A stretch of 64,000 bases of DNA from Nocardioides guangzhouensis. GTDB taxonomy: Bacteria > Actinomycetota > Actinomycetes > Propionibacteriales > Nocardioidaceae. The position numbers and the translations under genes are program-made. The notes below the pieces were generated by a model. The model had not been told where the DNA came from, made no database searches, and saw only the letters and a program-made list of their open reading frames with translations. The DNA lies in the NCBI RefSeq assembly GCF_004519545.1, contig NZ_SDKM01000020.1:684-64683 (forward strand), given 5' to 3'. Positions 1 through 8,400 of the stretch are shown piece by piece. Positions within the stretch are counted from its first letter, which is position 1. Each line of letters starts with the position of its first letter.

Positions 1-912
1 TTCGACCTGCGCCCGGAACGTCGAACCGGCGTCCCGCTCGGTGCGCACCGACGCGTCCTCGAAGTGCTCCGGGCGGATGCCGGCCATCAGCAGCCCCTTG
101 CCGGCTGCCTTCTCCGCCCGCTCAGGGGGCAGCTCCACGCTGCCGAACGGCAGCTTCACCGAGGTGCCTTCGACGGTGGCCGGCAGGAAGTTCATGGGCG
201 GTGAGCCGATGAAGCCGGCCACGAAGAGGTTGCCGGGGTTCTCGTAGAGCTCGCGCGGCGTCGCGAGCTGCTGCAGCAGGCCACGCTTGAGCACCGCGAC
301 CCGGTGGCCCAGCGTCATCGCCTCGGTCTGGTCGTGGGTGACGTAGACCGTGGTGATGCCGAGCCGCTTCTGGAGCCGCGAGATCTCGGTCCGCATCTGC
401 CCACGGAGCTTGGCGTCGAGGTTCGAGAGCGGCTCGTCGAAGAGAAACGCGTCGGCCTCGCGCACGATCGCGCGGCCCATCGCGACGCGCTGCCGCTGCC
501 CGCCGGACAGGTTGCCCGGCTTGCGCTCGAGGTGCTCGTCGAGCTCGAGGGTCTTCGAGGCCTCGCGGACCTTCTTGTCGACCTCGGCATCGGACGCGTG
601 GGCCAACCGAAGCGGGAACGCGATGTTCTCGTAGACGGTCAGGTGCGGGTACAGAGCGTAGTTCTGGAACACCATCGCAAGGTTGCGGTCGCGTGGGGCC
701 AGGTCGTTGACCACCCTGTCCCCGATCAGCATCTCGCCCTCGGTGATGTCCTCGAGCCCGACGATCATCCGCAGCAGGGTCGACTTCCCACAGCCGGACG
801 GGCCGACCAGGATCATGAACTCGCCGTCCTGCACGTCGATGCTGACGTTGTTGACCGCCGGGAACCCGTCGCCGTACCTCTTGACGATGTTCTTCATCTC
901 GATGGTGGTCAT
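1..912 (-). CDS. sugC: Sugar ABC transporter ATP-binding subunit, SugC/MsmK type (3' end outside window)
   Basis: Cytoplasmic ATPase of the importer encoded just upstream. The 304 visible residues carry a Walker A motif GPSGCGKST at residues 37-45, the signature LSGGQRQRV and a Walker B ending FLFDEP, then the start of the OB-fold (MOBE/TOBE) regulatory domain typical of MalK/MsmK/UgpC ATPases that energise disaccharide uptake. The C-terminus is cut by the window edge (full family length is about 360-390). The ATG at 912 lies 4 bases past the stop of the permease gene, so it is the last gene of a four-gene operon. The symbol follows the LpqY-SugABC likeness of the binding protein. Confidence 0.85.
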   Translation of the reverse strand, partial: MTTIEMKNIVKRYGDGFPAVNNVSIDVQDGEFMILVGPSGCGKSTLLRMIVGLEDITEGEMLIGDRVVNDLAPRDRNLAMVFQNYALYPHLTVYENIAFPLRLAHASDAEVDKKVREASKTLELDEHLERKPGNLSGGQRQRVAMGRAIVREADAFLFDEPLSNLDAKLRGQMRTEISRLQKRLGITTVYVTHDQTEAMTLGHRVAVLKRGLLQQLATPRELYENPGNLFVAGFIGSPPMNFLPATVEGTSVKLPFGSVELPPERAEKAAGKGLLMAGIRPEHFEDASVRTERDAGSTFRAQVE

Positions 913-916
913 CGGG

Positions 917-1750
917 TCACCCCTTCACCGCGCCGGACGTGAGCCCGGCGACGATCTTTCGCTGGAACAACAGGACGATGATGATGATCGGGATGGTCAC
1001 CACCACGGACGCGGTGGCCAGCTGACCGTACGGCGGGTTGAACGGGTCGGGCCCGACGAAGTAGGACAGCTGGGCCGGGACGGTGCGGGACTGGGTCGTC
1101 GACGTCAGTGAGAGCGCGAGCACGAACTCGTTCCAGGCGAAGAAGAAGGTCAGGATCGCCGCGGTGAACACCCCCGGTGCCGCCAGCGGCACGATCACCT
1201 TGCGGAAGGCCTGCCACGAGGTCGCGCCGTCGACCTGGGCCGCCTGCTCCATCTCCCACGGGATCTCCCGGAAGAACGCCGACAGCGTCCAGATCGCCAG
1301 AGGCAGCGTGAACGACATGTACGGGATGATGAGGCCCGGCCAGGTGTTGAACAGGCCGAGCGTCCGCCACAGGTCGAACAGCGGTCCGACCAGCGCGACC
1401 ACCGGGAACATCGCGATCGCCAGGGCGATCGACAGCACCAGACGTTTGCCCTTGAACTCGAGGCGGGCGATCGCGTAGGCGGCGAGCGTTGCCAGGATCA
1501 CCGACAGGAACGTGGAGATCGCGGCGATGCCGAACGAGTTGATCAGGGAGTCCTGGAAGTCGGAGTTGCTCAGGATGTCGTCGTAGTTCTTGATTGTCGG
1601 CTTCTTGGGCAGGAACTGCGGGCTGCCCGCTGCCGTCTCGTTCGGCCCCTTGAAGGACAACGAGATGATCCAGACGACCGGCAGCAGGCACCAGACGAGG
1701 ATGAGCAGGAACCCCACCCAGGTCCCGATCTTGGTCCGCGTCTCGTTCAT
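917..1750 (-). CDS. sugB: Sugar ABC transporter permease, MalG/SugB type
   Basis: Inner-membrane permease of 277 residues with six hydrophobic segments. The EAA-type cytoplasmic loop (EMEQAAQVDGATSWQAF) that docks on the ATPase lies around residues 175-195. The ATG at 1750 overlaps the TGA stop of the preceding permease (TGATG), indicating translational coupling; a TTG one codon upstream is less likely. The partner of this permease is the product of 1750-2709. Confidence 0.85.
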   Translation of the reverse strand: MNETRTKIGTWVGFLLILVWCLLPVVWIISLSFKGPNETAAGSPQFLPKKPTIKNYDDILSNSDFQDSLINSFGIAAISTFLSVILATLAAYAIARLEFKGKRLVLSIALAIAMFPVVALVGPLFDLWRTLGLFNTWPGLIIPYMSFTLPLAIWTLSAFFREIPWEMEQAAQVDGATSWQAFRKVIVPLAAPGVFTAAILTFFFAWNEFVLALSLTSTTQSRTVPAQLSYFVGPDPFNPPYGQLATASVVVTIPIIIIVLLFQRKIVAGLTSGAVKG

Positions 1751-2709
1751 CAACCCTCACCCCTCGCCTGCGCCAGGTCGACCTTGAAGAGCTTGACGAT
1801 CAGGAACGCCAGCAGCAGGACCGAGAGGAACAGCAGCACCGAGAGCGCCGAGCCGAGGCCGAGCTGCATCTGCTCGATCACCTGTCGGTAGGTCAGGAAC
1901 GACGAGGACTCGGTGTCCTGCGCTCCGCGCGTCATCACGTAGATGGCGTCGAAGATGCGGAAGGCATCCAGTGCTCGGAACAGCACCGCGACCATGATCG
2001 CGGCCTTCATGTTGGGGAGGATCACCTTGTAGAGCCGCTGCCACCACGTGGCGCCGTCGACCTTCGCGGCCTCGATCATGTCCTCGGAGATCTGCGCCAG
2101 GCCCGCGAGCAGGAGCAACGACATGAACGGCGTGGTCTTCCAGATCTCCGAGATCATGATCGCGAACATGGCGGGCCAGTGGCTGCCGAACCAGTTGGTG
2201 TCCGCCTCGATCCAGGGGAGCCAGCCGAACCAGGCGTTCACCCAGCCGTTGTTGAGGCTGAACGCGAACTGCCAGGCGTACGCCGAGACCACGGTGATGA
2301 TGCCGTAGGGGATCAGGATCGCCGTGCGGACGACGCCGCGCGCGAACACGATCCGGTGCATCACCATCGCGAAGGCGAAGCCGATCACAAGCTCGACCGC
2401 GACCGTGACCACCATGATCAGCACGGTGTTCCACGTGTCCTGCCAGAACAGCGGGTCGGTGAGCACCGTCCCGTAGTTGCTCAGGCCGATGAACTCCTTG
2501 TCGTCCGGCGAGGTGAGCCGGTAGCGGAACAGGGACAGGTAGAGGGCCTGGAACATGGGCCATGCCGTCACGCCCAGCATCACGATGACTGCCGGCGCCA
2601 CCAGGCGCTGGCCGAGTCGGTTCTCGGCGCGCGCCCGGTCGCTTCGCTTCTTGCGCACCTTCGGCTTCTCGCTCACCTTCGCCGGCGCGGTGGTGCTCGC
2701 GGCGCTCAC
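1750..2709 (-). CDS. sugA: Sugar ABC transporter permease, MalF/SugA type
   Basis: Inner-membrane permease of 319 residues. A charged, Lys/Arg-rich N-terminus of about 35 residues precedes the membrane segments, and the EAA loop (DMIEAAKVDGATWWQRL) lies in the second half. I chose the GTG at 2709 because AGGAGG sits 6 bases before it and GTGA overlaps the stop of the binding-protein gene. Longer readings through the binding-protein gene in this frame are shadows. Acts as a heterodimer with the following MalG-type permease. Confidence 0.85.
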   Translation of the reverse strand: MSAASTTAPAKVSEKPKVRKKRSDRARAENRLGQRLVAPAVIVMLGVTAWPMFQALYLSLFRYRLTSPDDKEFIGLSNYGTVLTDPLFWQDTWNTVLIMVVTVAVELVIGFAFAMVMHRIVFARGVVRTAILIPYGIITVVSAYAWQFAFSLNNGWVNAWFGWLPWIEADTNWFGSHWPAMFAIMISEIWKTTPFMSLLLLAGLAQISEDMIEAAKVDGATWWQRLYKVILPNMKAAIMVAVLFRALDAFRIFDAIYVMTRGAQDTESSSFLTYRQVIEQMQLGLGSALSVLLFLSVLLLAFLIVKLFKVDLAQARGEG

Positions 2710-3974
2710 AGGAGCCTCCTTCCCTGCAGGACGTCCTCGATGAACTGCTGCGAGTCCGGCGGGGTCTGCTGGTCGACGCTGTCCGGAGGGTGCCAGGAGC
2801 TCTGGAGAGCGCCGGAGATGTCGCTCCAATACGGCGTCACCGTGCGGGGAGCGGCTGCGTCGAGACTCTCCTGGAACAGCCTGAGCAGCGGCTGCGGGTA
2901 GATCTTGGCCAGCGCCGGGTACTGGTAGCCGGCCGAGCTGGCCGGCATGTTGCCGGTGAGCTCGGCGTTCACACCCTGGTTCTCGGGCGAGGTGATGCAC
3001 TCGATCGCCTGCATCGCCTCGTCCTTGTGCTGCGAGTACTCGCTCACGCCGACGCCGATGCCGCCGTACGGCGGGCGGAACTCCTCGCCCGGCTTGGACT
3101 GCGGGTACCGGGTGAAGCCGAGGTCGTCCTTCACCTCCGGCTGAATGGCGTCGTAGTTGGTCCAGATGTAGGTCCAGTTGACCATGAACGCCCCCTGGGG
3201 CCCGCCGAACGTCGCACCGGCCGTGCCCTCGTTGGAGACCGACAGGTCGGCCGGGGCAGCGGAGGAGCGCGCCAGCTTCTCGACGATCTGTGCCGCGGCC
3301 TCGCCCGCGGGGGAGTCGACCTCGAGGGTGAGGTCGACGCCCCGGTCGGTGTTGGTGGCGATGGCGCCGCCGGCGCCCGAGATCAGCGCGTTGATCCAGA
3401 CCGCGTAGCCCTCGTACTTGTTCGCCTGCACGGCGACCTTGCCGTCGTTGCTGGCGGCGGCGTCGATGATCTGGTCCCACGTGACCGGCTTCGTCATGTC
3501 GAGCCCGGCCTTCTGGACGAACGACTTGCGGTACCAGAGCACCTGGGTGTTGGACCAGAAGGGCGCGACGACCAGCTTGCCGTCCCAGGTGGCAGCGTCC
3601 ACCGCGCCCTTGAAGGACTGCTGCCGCAGCCTGCTCTGGAGGTCGTCGGGGATCGTGGCCAGGAAGCCAGCGTTCGCGAACTCCGCCGTGTACGGCGGGT
3701 CGATGCTCATGATGTCGATCTCGGGGTCCTCGGCCGCGAGTCGTCGCGAGAGCTGGATGCGCTGCTCGCTGGCGTTCTGCGGGAGGACCTGCACCTCGAT
3801 CGTGTAGTCGTCGGTGCTGCAGTTCTCCGCGACCTTGGCCTGGCCCCCGGCGTCGGGATTGATGTACCAGGTCAAGGTGTCGCTCGAGCTGGCGCCGGCC
3901 GAGCACGCGGCAAGGACCCCCGTGGCGACCACCAGTGCTCCCGTTGCGGCGAGGCCGCGCCGTGCCCGAACCAT
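2706..3974 (-). CDS. lpqY: Extracellular sugar-binding lipoprotein, LpqY-like (probable trehalose importer)
   Basis: Solute receptor of the importer, 422 residues. It has a twin-Arg-rich N-region and a lipobox LAAC near residues 20-23, so the mature protein is lipid-anchored outside the membrane. The pattern NASEQRIQLSRRLAAEDP, then MSIDPPYTAEFANAGF, then NTQVLWYR and a C-terminal TPYWSDISGALQ matches the layout of mycobacterial LpqY, the receptor of the trehalose-recycling LpqY-SugABC system. Trehalose as ligand is inferred; another disaccharide is possible. RBS GGGAGG precedes the ATG at 3974. First gene of the operon. Confidence 0.8.
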   Translation of the reverse strand: MVRARRGLAATGALVVATGVLAACSAGASSSDTLTWYINPDAGGQAKVAENCSTDDYTIEVQVLPQNASEQRIQLSRRLAAEDPEIDIMSIDPPYTAEFANAGFLATIPDDLQSRLRQQSFKGAVDAATWDGKLVVAPFWSNTQVLWYRKSFVQKAGLDMTKPVTWDQIIDAAASNDGKVAVQANKYEGYAVWINALISGAGGAIATNTDRGVDLTLEVDSPAGEAAAQIVEKLARSSAAPADLSVSNEGTAGATFGGPQGAFMVNWTYIWTNYDAIQPEVKDDLGFTRYPQSKPGEEFRPPYGGIGVGVSEYSQHKDEAMQAIECITSPENQGVNAELTGNMPASSAGYQYPALAKIYPQPLLRLFQESLDAAAPRTVTPYWSDISGALQSSWHPPDSVDQQTPPDSQQFIEDVLQGRRLL

Positions 3975-3991
3975 GGGTGCCTCCCGTCCCA

Positions 3992-4005
3992 GTGACCTAC
4001 ATCAC
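3992..4005. promoter_or_regulatory. Crp/GlxR-type site GTGA-N6-TCAC upstream of lpqY
   Basis: GTGACCTACATCAC matches the GTGA-N6-TCAC core bound by cAMP-receptor-type regulators (Crp/GlxR in actinobacteria). It starts 17 bases before the lpqY ATG, close to the likely transcript start, a position that would favour repression. An overlapping palindrome CTACAT-CAC-ATGTAG spans 3997-4011. Binding is inferred. Confidence 0.5.
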
Positions 4006-4009
4006 ATGT

Positions 4010-4046
4010 AGCGCTCTGCGGTGCTGTTGTAAACCCGCGGAGCGCT
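4010..4046. promoter_or_regulatory. Two LacI-family-like AGCGCT operator boxes
   Basis: AGCGCT occurs at 4010-4015 and 4041-4046, 31 bases apart (about three helical turns), and the flanks form a larger imperfect inverted repeat (4010-4021 with 4035-4046, one mismatch). AGCGCT is the symmetric core of many actinobacterial LacI-family sugar-repressor operators. No LacI gene is in the window. The stretch from 4047 to 4280 shows nothing else recognisable. Confidence 0.45.
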
Positions 4047-4280
4047 TCGACACTCGTTGACGAGCGGGCGCGGAACAGCTTCAGACCTCGGCAACGTGGC
4101 GCCGACCCGGCGCAGAGGAACTTCCTGACGGGATCCCTGTCGCGAGGTACCCCTGCCCCCGCCGGAGGCCTTCTTACTGGGTGTGTCCCAATTGGAATCG
4201 AAGTGCACTGCCCGCCGATGAGGGCGAGGCCGTTGCCCCAGGGCTAGCGGCACGAGACCATCGGACGGGAAGGAGCTGCC

Positions 4281-4676
4281 ATGAAGGTGCGGCCGGGGGC
4301 AGTGCTGCGAGGCGTGGGAGTAGCGCTCGCATGTGTTGCACCAGCGGGGTCCAAACGCTCGGGCATCCTGTTCGCGGCCTACACCGGCGGCTGGTTCCTG
4401 GACAAACCCGGATTGCAGGTCTTCATGGTCGTTCCTGACACGGACGAGCCATGGAAGCGCGGCACGGTCCCCTTTGCGACATCCGTAGCGTCCTGGTCGA
4501 CCGTGATGTTGGCCGCGGCCACAGGCCTTCGACGAACTAGAGTGCCGACGCCGATCGGTGCGGTCCTGCTCGGAGGAGTCGTCACGGTCGTCGACTCCCT
4601 TCTCGCCGACCTGGGTGCGGCGCGTGACGCGGCCAAGGCTGCCGCGGAGGCCGATGGAGCCCCCGCCGGCTATTGA
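4281..4676 (+). CDS. Hypothetical membrane protein
   Basis: 131 residues, not recognised. An N-terminal hydrophobic stretch (about residues 6-22) could be a signal or anchor. Two further hydrophobic segments (about 67-80 and 92-110) suggest a small integral membrane protein, and the C-terminus is Ala-rich and charged. AAGGAG lies 7 bases before the ATG, which supports real translation. It stands alone between the sugar operon and the decayed region. Confidence 0.55.
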   Translation: MKVRPGAVLRGVGVALACVAPAGSKRSGILFAAYTGGWFLDKPGLQVFMVVPDTDEPWKRGTVPFATSVASWSTVMLAAATGLRRTRVPTPIGAVLLGGVVTVVDSLLADLGAARDAAKAAAEADGAPAGY

Positions 4677-4756
4677 ACGAACTCTCCGCTCATGAGGCGT
4701 TCCGCGCGCGCCGATGAGCGGGCGAGAGGTGGGCGGGTGCTGGGGTGTGGAGACGT

Positions 4757-5871
4757 TCAGGTGTTGTCAGCAACGCCCTGCTCGGATGGTGCCGGCGTGC
4801 TCCTGTCGGTCGGATCCGTCGAGCGTCCTGCGCCGATGAGGACCTGCAGGCACGCGAGCAGCACGAGGACAACGGTGAGGGACCAGAAGAACCTTGACTG
4901 GGAGATGTCGTTGCCCCAGAGCAGGACTATGACACCGAGACGTGCGGCGGCCAAGCGTAACCACCGGATGTTGGCGGCGCCCCACTTACCGGTGGTGGCC
5001 ACGACCGGTGTGCTGGCAAGCGCCGCGCCGACAGCCTCAAGGCCTTCGGCGCTGGTGGTGCGCACGGCGGTCCCGGATGCGTTGCGCCCGGCGAACCAGC
5101 CCATCACGACCAGGGTCGCACCCAGGAAGAACATCACCCGCTGACTTCGCTCGAGGTAGGACAGCAGGGTGTCGTAGAAGATCCGGCTCGCGGGTCCGAA
5201 GACCGTGCCGGCCAGGTGGTTGACGAACAGCTGCCGTCCGATCGCCAACGGCAGCGCCATCAGCAGCCCATTGGCCGCAACGGTCAGGCCGATCACGACC
5301 GCCAACCGTGGCTTGTTGCGGGCCAGCAGGAAGGCGGCGAGGAAAAGCACCGCGACGAGGAGGATCAGCCAGCGTGCGACCGGGTTGGTGAACGCGTAGA
5401 TCGTCTGGGCCTATTCGAGTTGGGGCGCGTCGAGCAGGACGATCTGCTTGTCGGTGTCGCGGATCGGGGCTTTCTCGACGATCGTCAGCCCGCGATCGGC
5501 GAGCCTCGTCTTCACCTCGTCGATGACCTCGGACAGATCGAGAACGAGTTGGTCGCTCTCTGGATCGAAACGGCTCCCGACTCCTCACCCTTGAGCACCC
5601 GCACGAGGGTCTGCTGTGCCTTCGTGCTGACCCTGACCCACAGGTCGGCGAAGTCGTCGGAGGCGAGGAACTCCCGCACCTGGGTTTCGATCAACGCGTT
5701 GGTCGCGCCGGTTATCGGGCCCACCAGCGCCTGCAGTCGGGGCCGGTCGGTGATGACTCCGGCAAACACCTGGTTGAGCAGGGCCTCGACGTCGACCTGC
5801 TGCTGGATCGCATCCGTCACCTTGGTCGCGACCGCCGCCTGCACGGCGGGTGAGTCCACCAGTGGCTCTGC
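4757..5871 (-). pseudogene. Decayed multi-spanning membrane protein gene
   Basis: Two open segments belong to one ancestral gene. The 5' part (from 5859) encodes the extracytoplasmic helical domain, starting DSPAVQAAVATKVTDAI. The frame shifts near 5565, after which the old frame continues (DQLVLDLSEVIDEVKTRL...) into an in-frame TAG at 5411-5413, then runs on into the C-terminal membrane segments (LFLAAFLLARNKPR...) ending at 4757. The layout resembles a common actinobacterial integral membrane family whose members begin with a transmembrane helix. That helix is missing here because the gene is broken off at about 5860-5871, where it meets the truncated excisionase. Confidence 0.8.
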
Positions 5872-6020
5872 TCAGTGTGAGCCGCAGCCGGATCTACGAA
5901 CTCATCCGGTCGAACCAGCTGCGCACCGTGCGGGTGGGCGGCAGTCGACGTGTGCCGGCCCGAGCGCTTGATGAGTACGTTGCGCGGCTGCTGCGGGGGA
6001 GCGGGCGTGGCACGGCGTAA
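5862..6020 (+). pseudogene. Truncated excisionase / MerR-like HTH (AlpA-type) remnant
   Basis: The 52 codons read VALLSVSRSRIYELIR... and continue through RTVRVGGSRRVP, the helix-turn-helix and wing of AlpA/Xis-like DNA-binding proteins encoded beside tyrosine integrases. The normal first 10-20 residues are absent because the sequence is replaced at about 5860 by the membrane-protein pseudogene. Its stop overlaps the integrase start (GTG at 6007), the usual xis-int arrangement. Any remaining product would start at GTG 5862 without a clear RBS. Confidence 0.7.
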
Positions 6021-6996
6021 CCGTGGCGACGGCGGCCTGTACTGGGACGAGACGAAGCAGCGGTGGATCGGGGTCGCGACCGTCGGCTATGACGGTCGAG
6101 GAAAGCCGCGTCGGCGCAAGGTCCACGCACGCACCAAGACGGAAGGCAACGAGCGGCTCCGGGAGCTGCTTCGGGAGGTCGACCGGGGCGTCGACCTGAA
6201 CCACGGTGCGATCACGGTTGGGGAGGTGGTCGAGGCCTGGCTCAGGCACGGGCTCAACGGCCGGTCGGAGGCCACGCTGGCGCAGAACCGCCACCTGGCC
6301 GAGGTGCACATCATCGCCTTGATCGGGAAGAAGCGACTGCGTGATCTGCGCGCCCACGACGTCGACCGGATGCTCGCTGCACGCCGCGATCAGCTGAGCA
6401 CCTCGACTCTGCAGAGAGGGAAGTCGATGACCCTCAGCCAGGCGCGTACGCTGCTCGAAGCGTGCGAGTACAACCCACTCGGGGCTTACGTGAGCCTCGC
6501 CCTTCTCCTCGGGGTACGTAACGAGGAGCTGCGCGCACTGACCTGGGATCACGTCGATCTGGTCGGCAAGCCGGCCGCCGAGCCACCGACTCCGCCGAGC
6601 GTGCGCGTGTGGCGGTCCGTGCGGGCAGGCGGAGATACCAAGACACGCCTGTCGCGCCGCACCATTGGGCTGCCAAGCCAGTGTGTGCACGCTCTCGAGC
6701 AGCATCGTTCCGCCACGCAGGCAGCCGGTCGATTCCGCACCCTGTGTGTCGAGGCGGGTCTGGATGCGGGGGAGTGGACCCCTCGCGAGCTCCGGCACTC
6801 GTTCGTCAGCCTGATGAGTGACGCTGGCGTGCCCCTGGAGGACATCGCCCGCCTGGTCGGGCACGGCAGCACCAAGGTGACCGAGACCGTCTACCGGAAG
6901 CAGTTGCGGCCGGTTCTGACCTCGGGCACCCAGGTCATGGAGACTCTGTTCGACCTGCCGCCGGATCGGACGAGCGAGGTAGCGGACAGGAGTTAG
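6007..6996 (+). CDS. Tyrosine-recombinase integrase with internal deletions (probably inactive)
   Basis: Site-specific integrase of a lost mobile element, 329 residues against roughly 390-420 for relatives. An N-terminal AP2-like arm-binding region (DGGLYWDETKQRWIG) is followed by the SAM-like core domain. The catalytic residues R171, K212, R263, H286 and Y296 are visible; position 260 of the HxxR box is Arg, which many actinobacterial integrases share. Two joints look like in-frame losses: after residue 138 (end of core-binding helices) and around 237-241 (before the HxxR box). It ends 92 bases from the 3' end of tRNA-Val(GAC), so that tRNA is the likely attachment site. Confidence 0.75.
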   Translation: MARRNRGDGGLYWDETKQRWIGVATVGYDGRGKPRRRKVHARTKTEGNERLRELLREVDRGVDLNHGAITVGEVVEAWLRHGLNGRSEATLAQNRHLAEVHIIALIGKKRLRDLRAHDVDRMLAARRDQLSTSTLQRGKSMTLSQARTLLEACEYNPLGAYVSLALLLGVRNEELRALTWDHVDLVGKPAAEPPTPPSVRVWRSVRAGGDTKTRLSRRTIGLPSQCVHALEQHRSATQAAGRFRTLCVEAGLDAGEWTPRELRHSFVSLMSDAGVPLEDIARLVGHGSTKVTETVYRKQLRPVLTSGTQVMETLFDLPPDRTSEVADRS

Positions 6997-7028
6997 TGCC
7001 CCCGCTAGTGCCCCTCCGGGAACAACGA

Positions 7029-7057
7029 GGCCCCTCGACTCTGACGAGCGAGGGGCC
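7029..7057. terminator. Hairpin between integrase and tRNA-Val
   Basis: GGCCCCTCG (7029-7037) and CGAGGGGCC (7049-7057) form a perfect 9-bp stem with an 11-base loop between two convergent transcription units; it could stop either one. Confidence 0.6.
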
Positions 7058-7087
7058 GAATTGTGCCGCTGACCTGCGGAAACGTGC

Positions 7088-7162
7088 TGGTGGGCGATAC
7101 TGGGTTTGAACCAGTGACCTCTTCCGTGTCAAGGAAGCGCGCTACCACTGCGCCAATCGCCC
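7088..7162 (-). tRNA. tRNA-Val(GAC)
   Basis: The acceptor arm GGGCGAT pairs with ATCGCCC. The anticodon stem CTTCC/GGAAG holds the loop TTGACAC with anticodon GAC, and the T-loop is TTCAAAC. CCA is encoded at 7090-7088. Last of three tRNAs on this strand, and its 3' end faces the integrase. Confidence 0.95.
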
Positions 7163-7194
7163 GAGTCTATGGAGTTGTGTGGCGGATGGTGGCG

Positions 7195-7268
7195 TGGAGG
7201 TGGGTACGGGATTTGAACCCGTGTACACGGATTTGCAGTCCGTTGCCTCGCCTCTCGGCCAACCCACC
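7195..7268 (-). tRNA. tRNA-Cys(GCA)
   Basis: Acceptor GGTGGGT pairs with ACCCACC. The anticodon loop CTGCAAA carries GCA, the T-arm is CGGGTTCAAATCCCG, the discriminator is T, and CCA is encoded at 7197-7195. Confidence 0.95.
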
Positions 7269-7301
7269 GTGGAGGCCCGACGTATGGGAGAGACCTCTCC
7301 G

Positions 7302-7374
7302 AGCGGACGACGAGGCTCGAACTCGCGACCTCAACCTTGGCAAGGTTGCGCTCTACCAACTGAGCTACGTCCGC
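7302..7374 (-). tRNA. tRNA-Gly(GCC)
   Basis: Acceptor GCGGACG pairs with CGTCCGC. The anticodon stem-loop reads CAACCTTGCCAAGGTTG with anticodon GCC, and the T-arm contains GTTCGAG. CCA is not encoded. First tRNA of the Gly-Cys-Val cluster. Confidence 0.95.
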
Positions 7375-7486
7375 TTGCCCCGATCCGGAGGACCGGGTGC
7401 GAGAGAACAGTAGCCGAACCGTTGGGGAGGGCAAAATCCGGGGTCGGCGGGGCGTGTTCGGGCCTCGGGATCGCTACCGTGGAGCC

Positions 7487-8308
7487 ATGCGCGCCTGGGT
7501 GAACGGGGAACTGCTGGACGATCCGAACGCACCTGCGATCGCGGTCGCGGACCACGGGTTCACCGTGGGAGACGGGGTGTTCGAGGCGGTCAAGGTGATG
7601 GACGGGCAGCCGTTCGCCCTCACCCGCCACCTCGAACGGATGGACCGCAACGCCAAGGCGCTGGGGCTCACGGACCTCGACCACGACGCCGTACGGCGCG
7701 GGGTGGCGGCCACGCTGGAGGGCCAGGACCTGCCGCTCGGGCGGATCCGGATCACCTACACCGACGGCATCGCGCCGCTCGGCTCCAACCGTGGCGGCGG
7801 TTCGCCGACGCTCGTCGTGGTGACCGCTCCGATGAGTCCGTTCGAGGAGACCACGGCGATCGCCACCGTGCCGTGGCCGCGGAACGAGCACGGCGCGCTG
7901 GCCGGTCTCAAGACCACGTCGTACGCCGAGAACGTGATCGCGCTGGCCCGGGCCGCCGAGCAGGGCGCCAGTGAGGCGATCTTCGCGAACACCGCCGGCA
8001 ACCTGTGCGAGGGCACCGGCTCCAACATCTTCTACGTCGTCGACGGCGAGCTGCGCACGCCCACGCTGGGCGCCGGCTGCCTGGCCGGGATCACCCGGGC
8101 CCTGATCCTGGAGTGGTACGGCGGGCGCGAGATCGACGAGCCGGCGACGGTGCTCGAGCGGGCCAGCGAGATCTTCCTCGCCTCCACCACCCGCGACGTA
8201 CAGCCGGTGCACACCTGTGACGGGCGCAGCTACCCCGCGCCCGGCCCGGTCACGAAGGAGGTCGCGGACCTCTGGGCCGCGAAGGAGCGGGAGCAGCTCG
8301 ACCCGTAG
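7487..8308 (+). CDS. pabC: Class IV aminotransferase fold: aminodeoxychorismate lyase-like
   Basis: PLP enzyme of 273 residues. It probably splits 4-amino-4-deoxychorismate into p-aminobenzoate and pyruvate for folate synthesis. The PLP lysine lies in LKTTSYAENV and the phosphate-binding region in NLCEGTGSNIF, both in the usual class IV order; length fits PabC. A branched-chain or D-amino-acid transaminase role cannot be excluded from sequence alone. The ATG at 7487 is 6 bases after a TACCGT box (7475-7480), so the message is probably leaderless. No other folate gene is adjacent. Confidence 0.75.
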   Translation: MRAWVNGELLDDPNAPAIAVADHGFTVGDGVFEAVKVMDGQPFALTRHLERMDRNAKALGLTDLDHDAVRRGVAATLEGQDLPLGRIRITYTDGIAPLGSNRGGGSPTLVVVTAPMSPFEETTAIATVPWPRNEHGALAGLKTTSYAENVIALARAAEQGASEAIFANTAGNLCEGTGSNIFYVVDGELRTPTLGAGCLAGITRALILEWYGGREIDEPATVLERASEIFLASTTRDVQPVHTCDGRSYPAPGPVTKEVADLWAAKEREQLDP

Positions 8309-8336
8309 GCCCCGGACCGCAGGCGGAGACGCAGAC

Positions 8337-8363
8337 GACCCCGGTCCTGGCTGGACCGGGGTC
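8337..8363. terminator. Terminator between pabC and ssgB
   Basis: Perfect 11-bp stem GACCCCGGTCC/GGACCGGGGTC with a 5-base loop, placed between convergent genes. Confidence 0.75.
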
Positions 8364-8400
8364 GACGTGGTGGTGCGGCACGAAACTCAGCGGGTGGACA

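Noticed and set aside
4046..5860. Second copy of the tRNA-Val(GAC) 3' end as the far attachment site of the lost element
   Set aside because: I looked through this stretch and found no matching segment; the site was probably removed by the deletion at about 5860.
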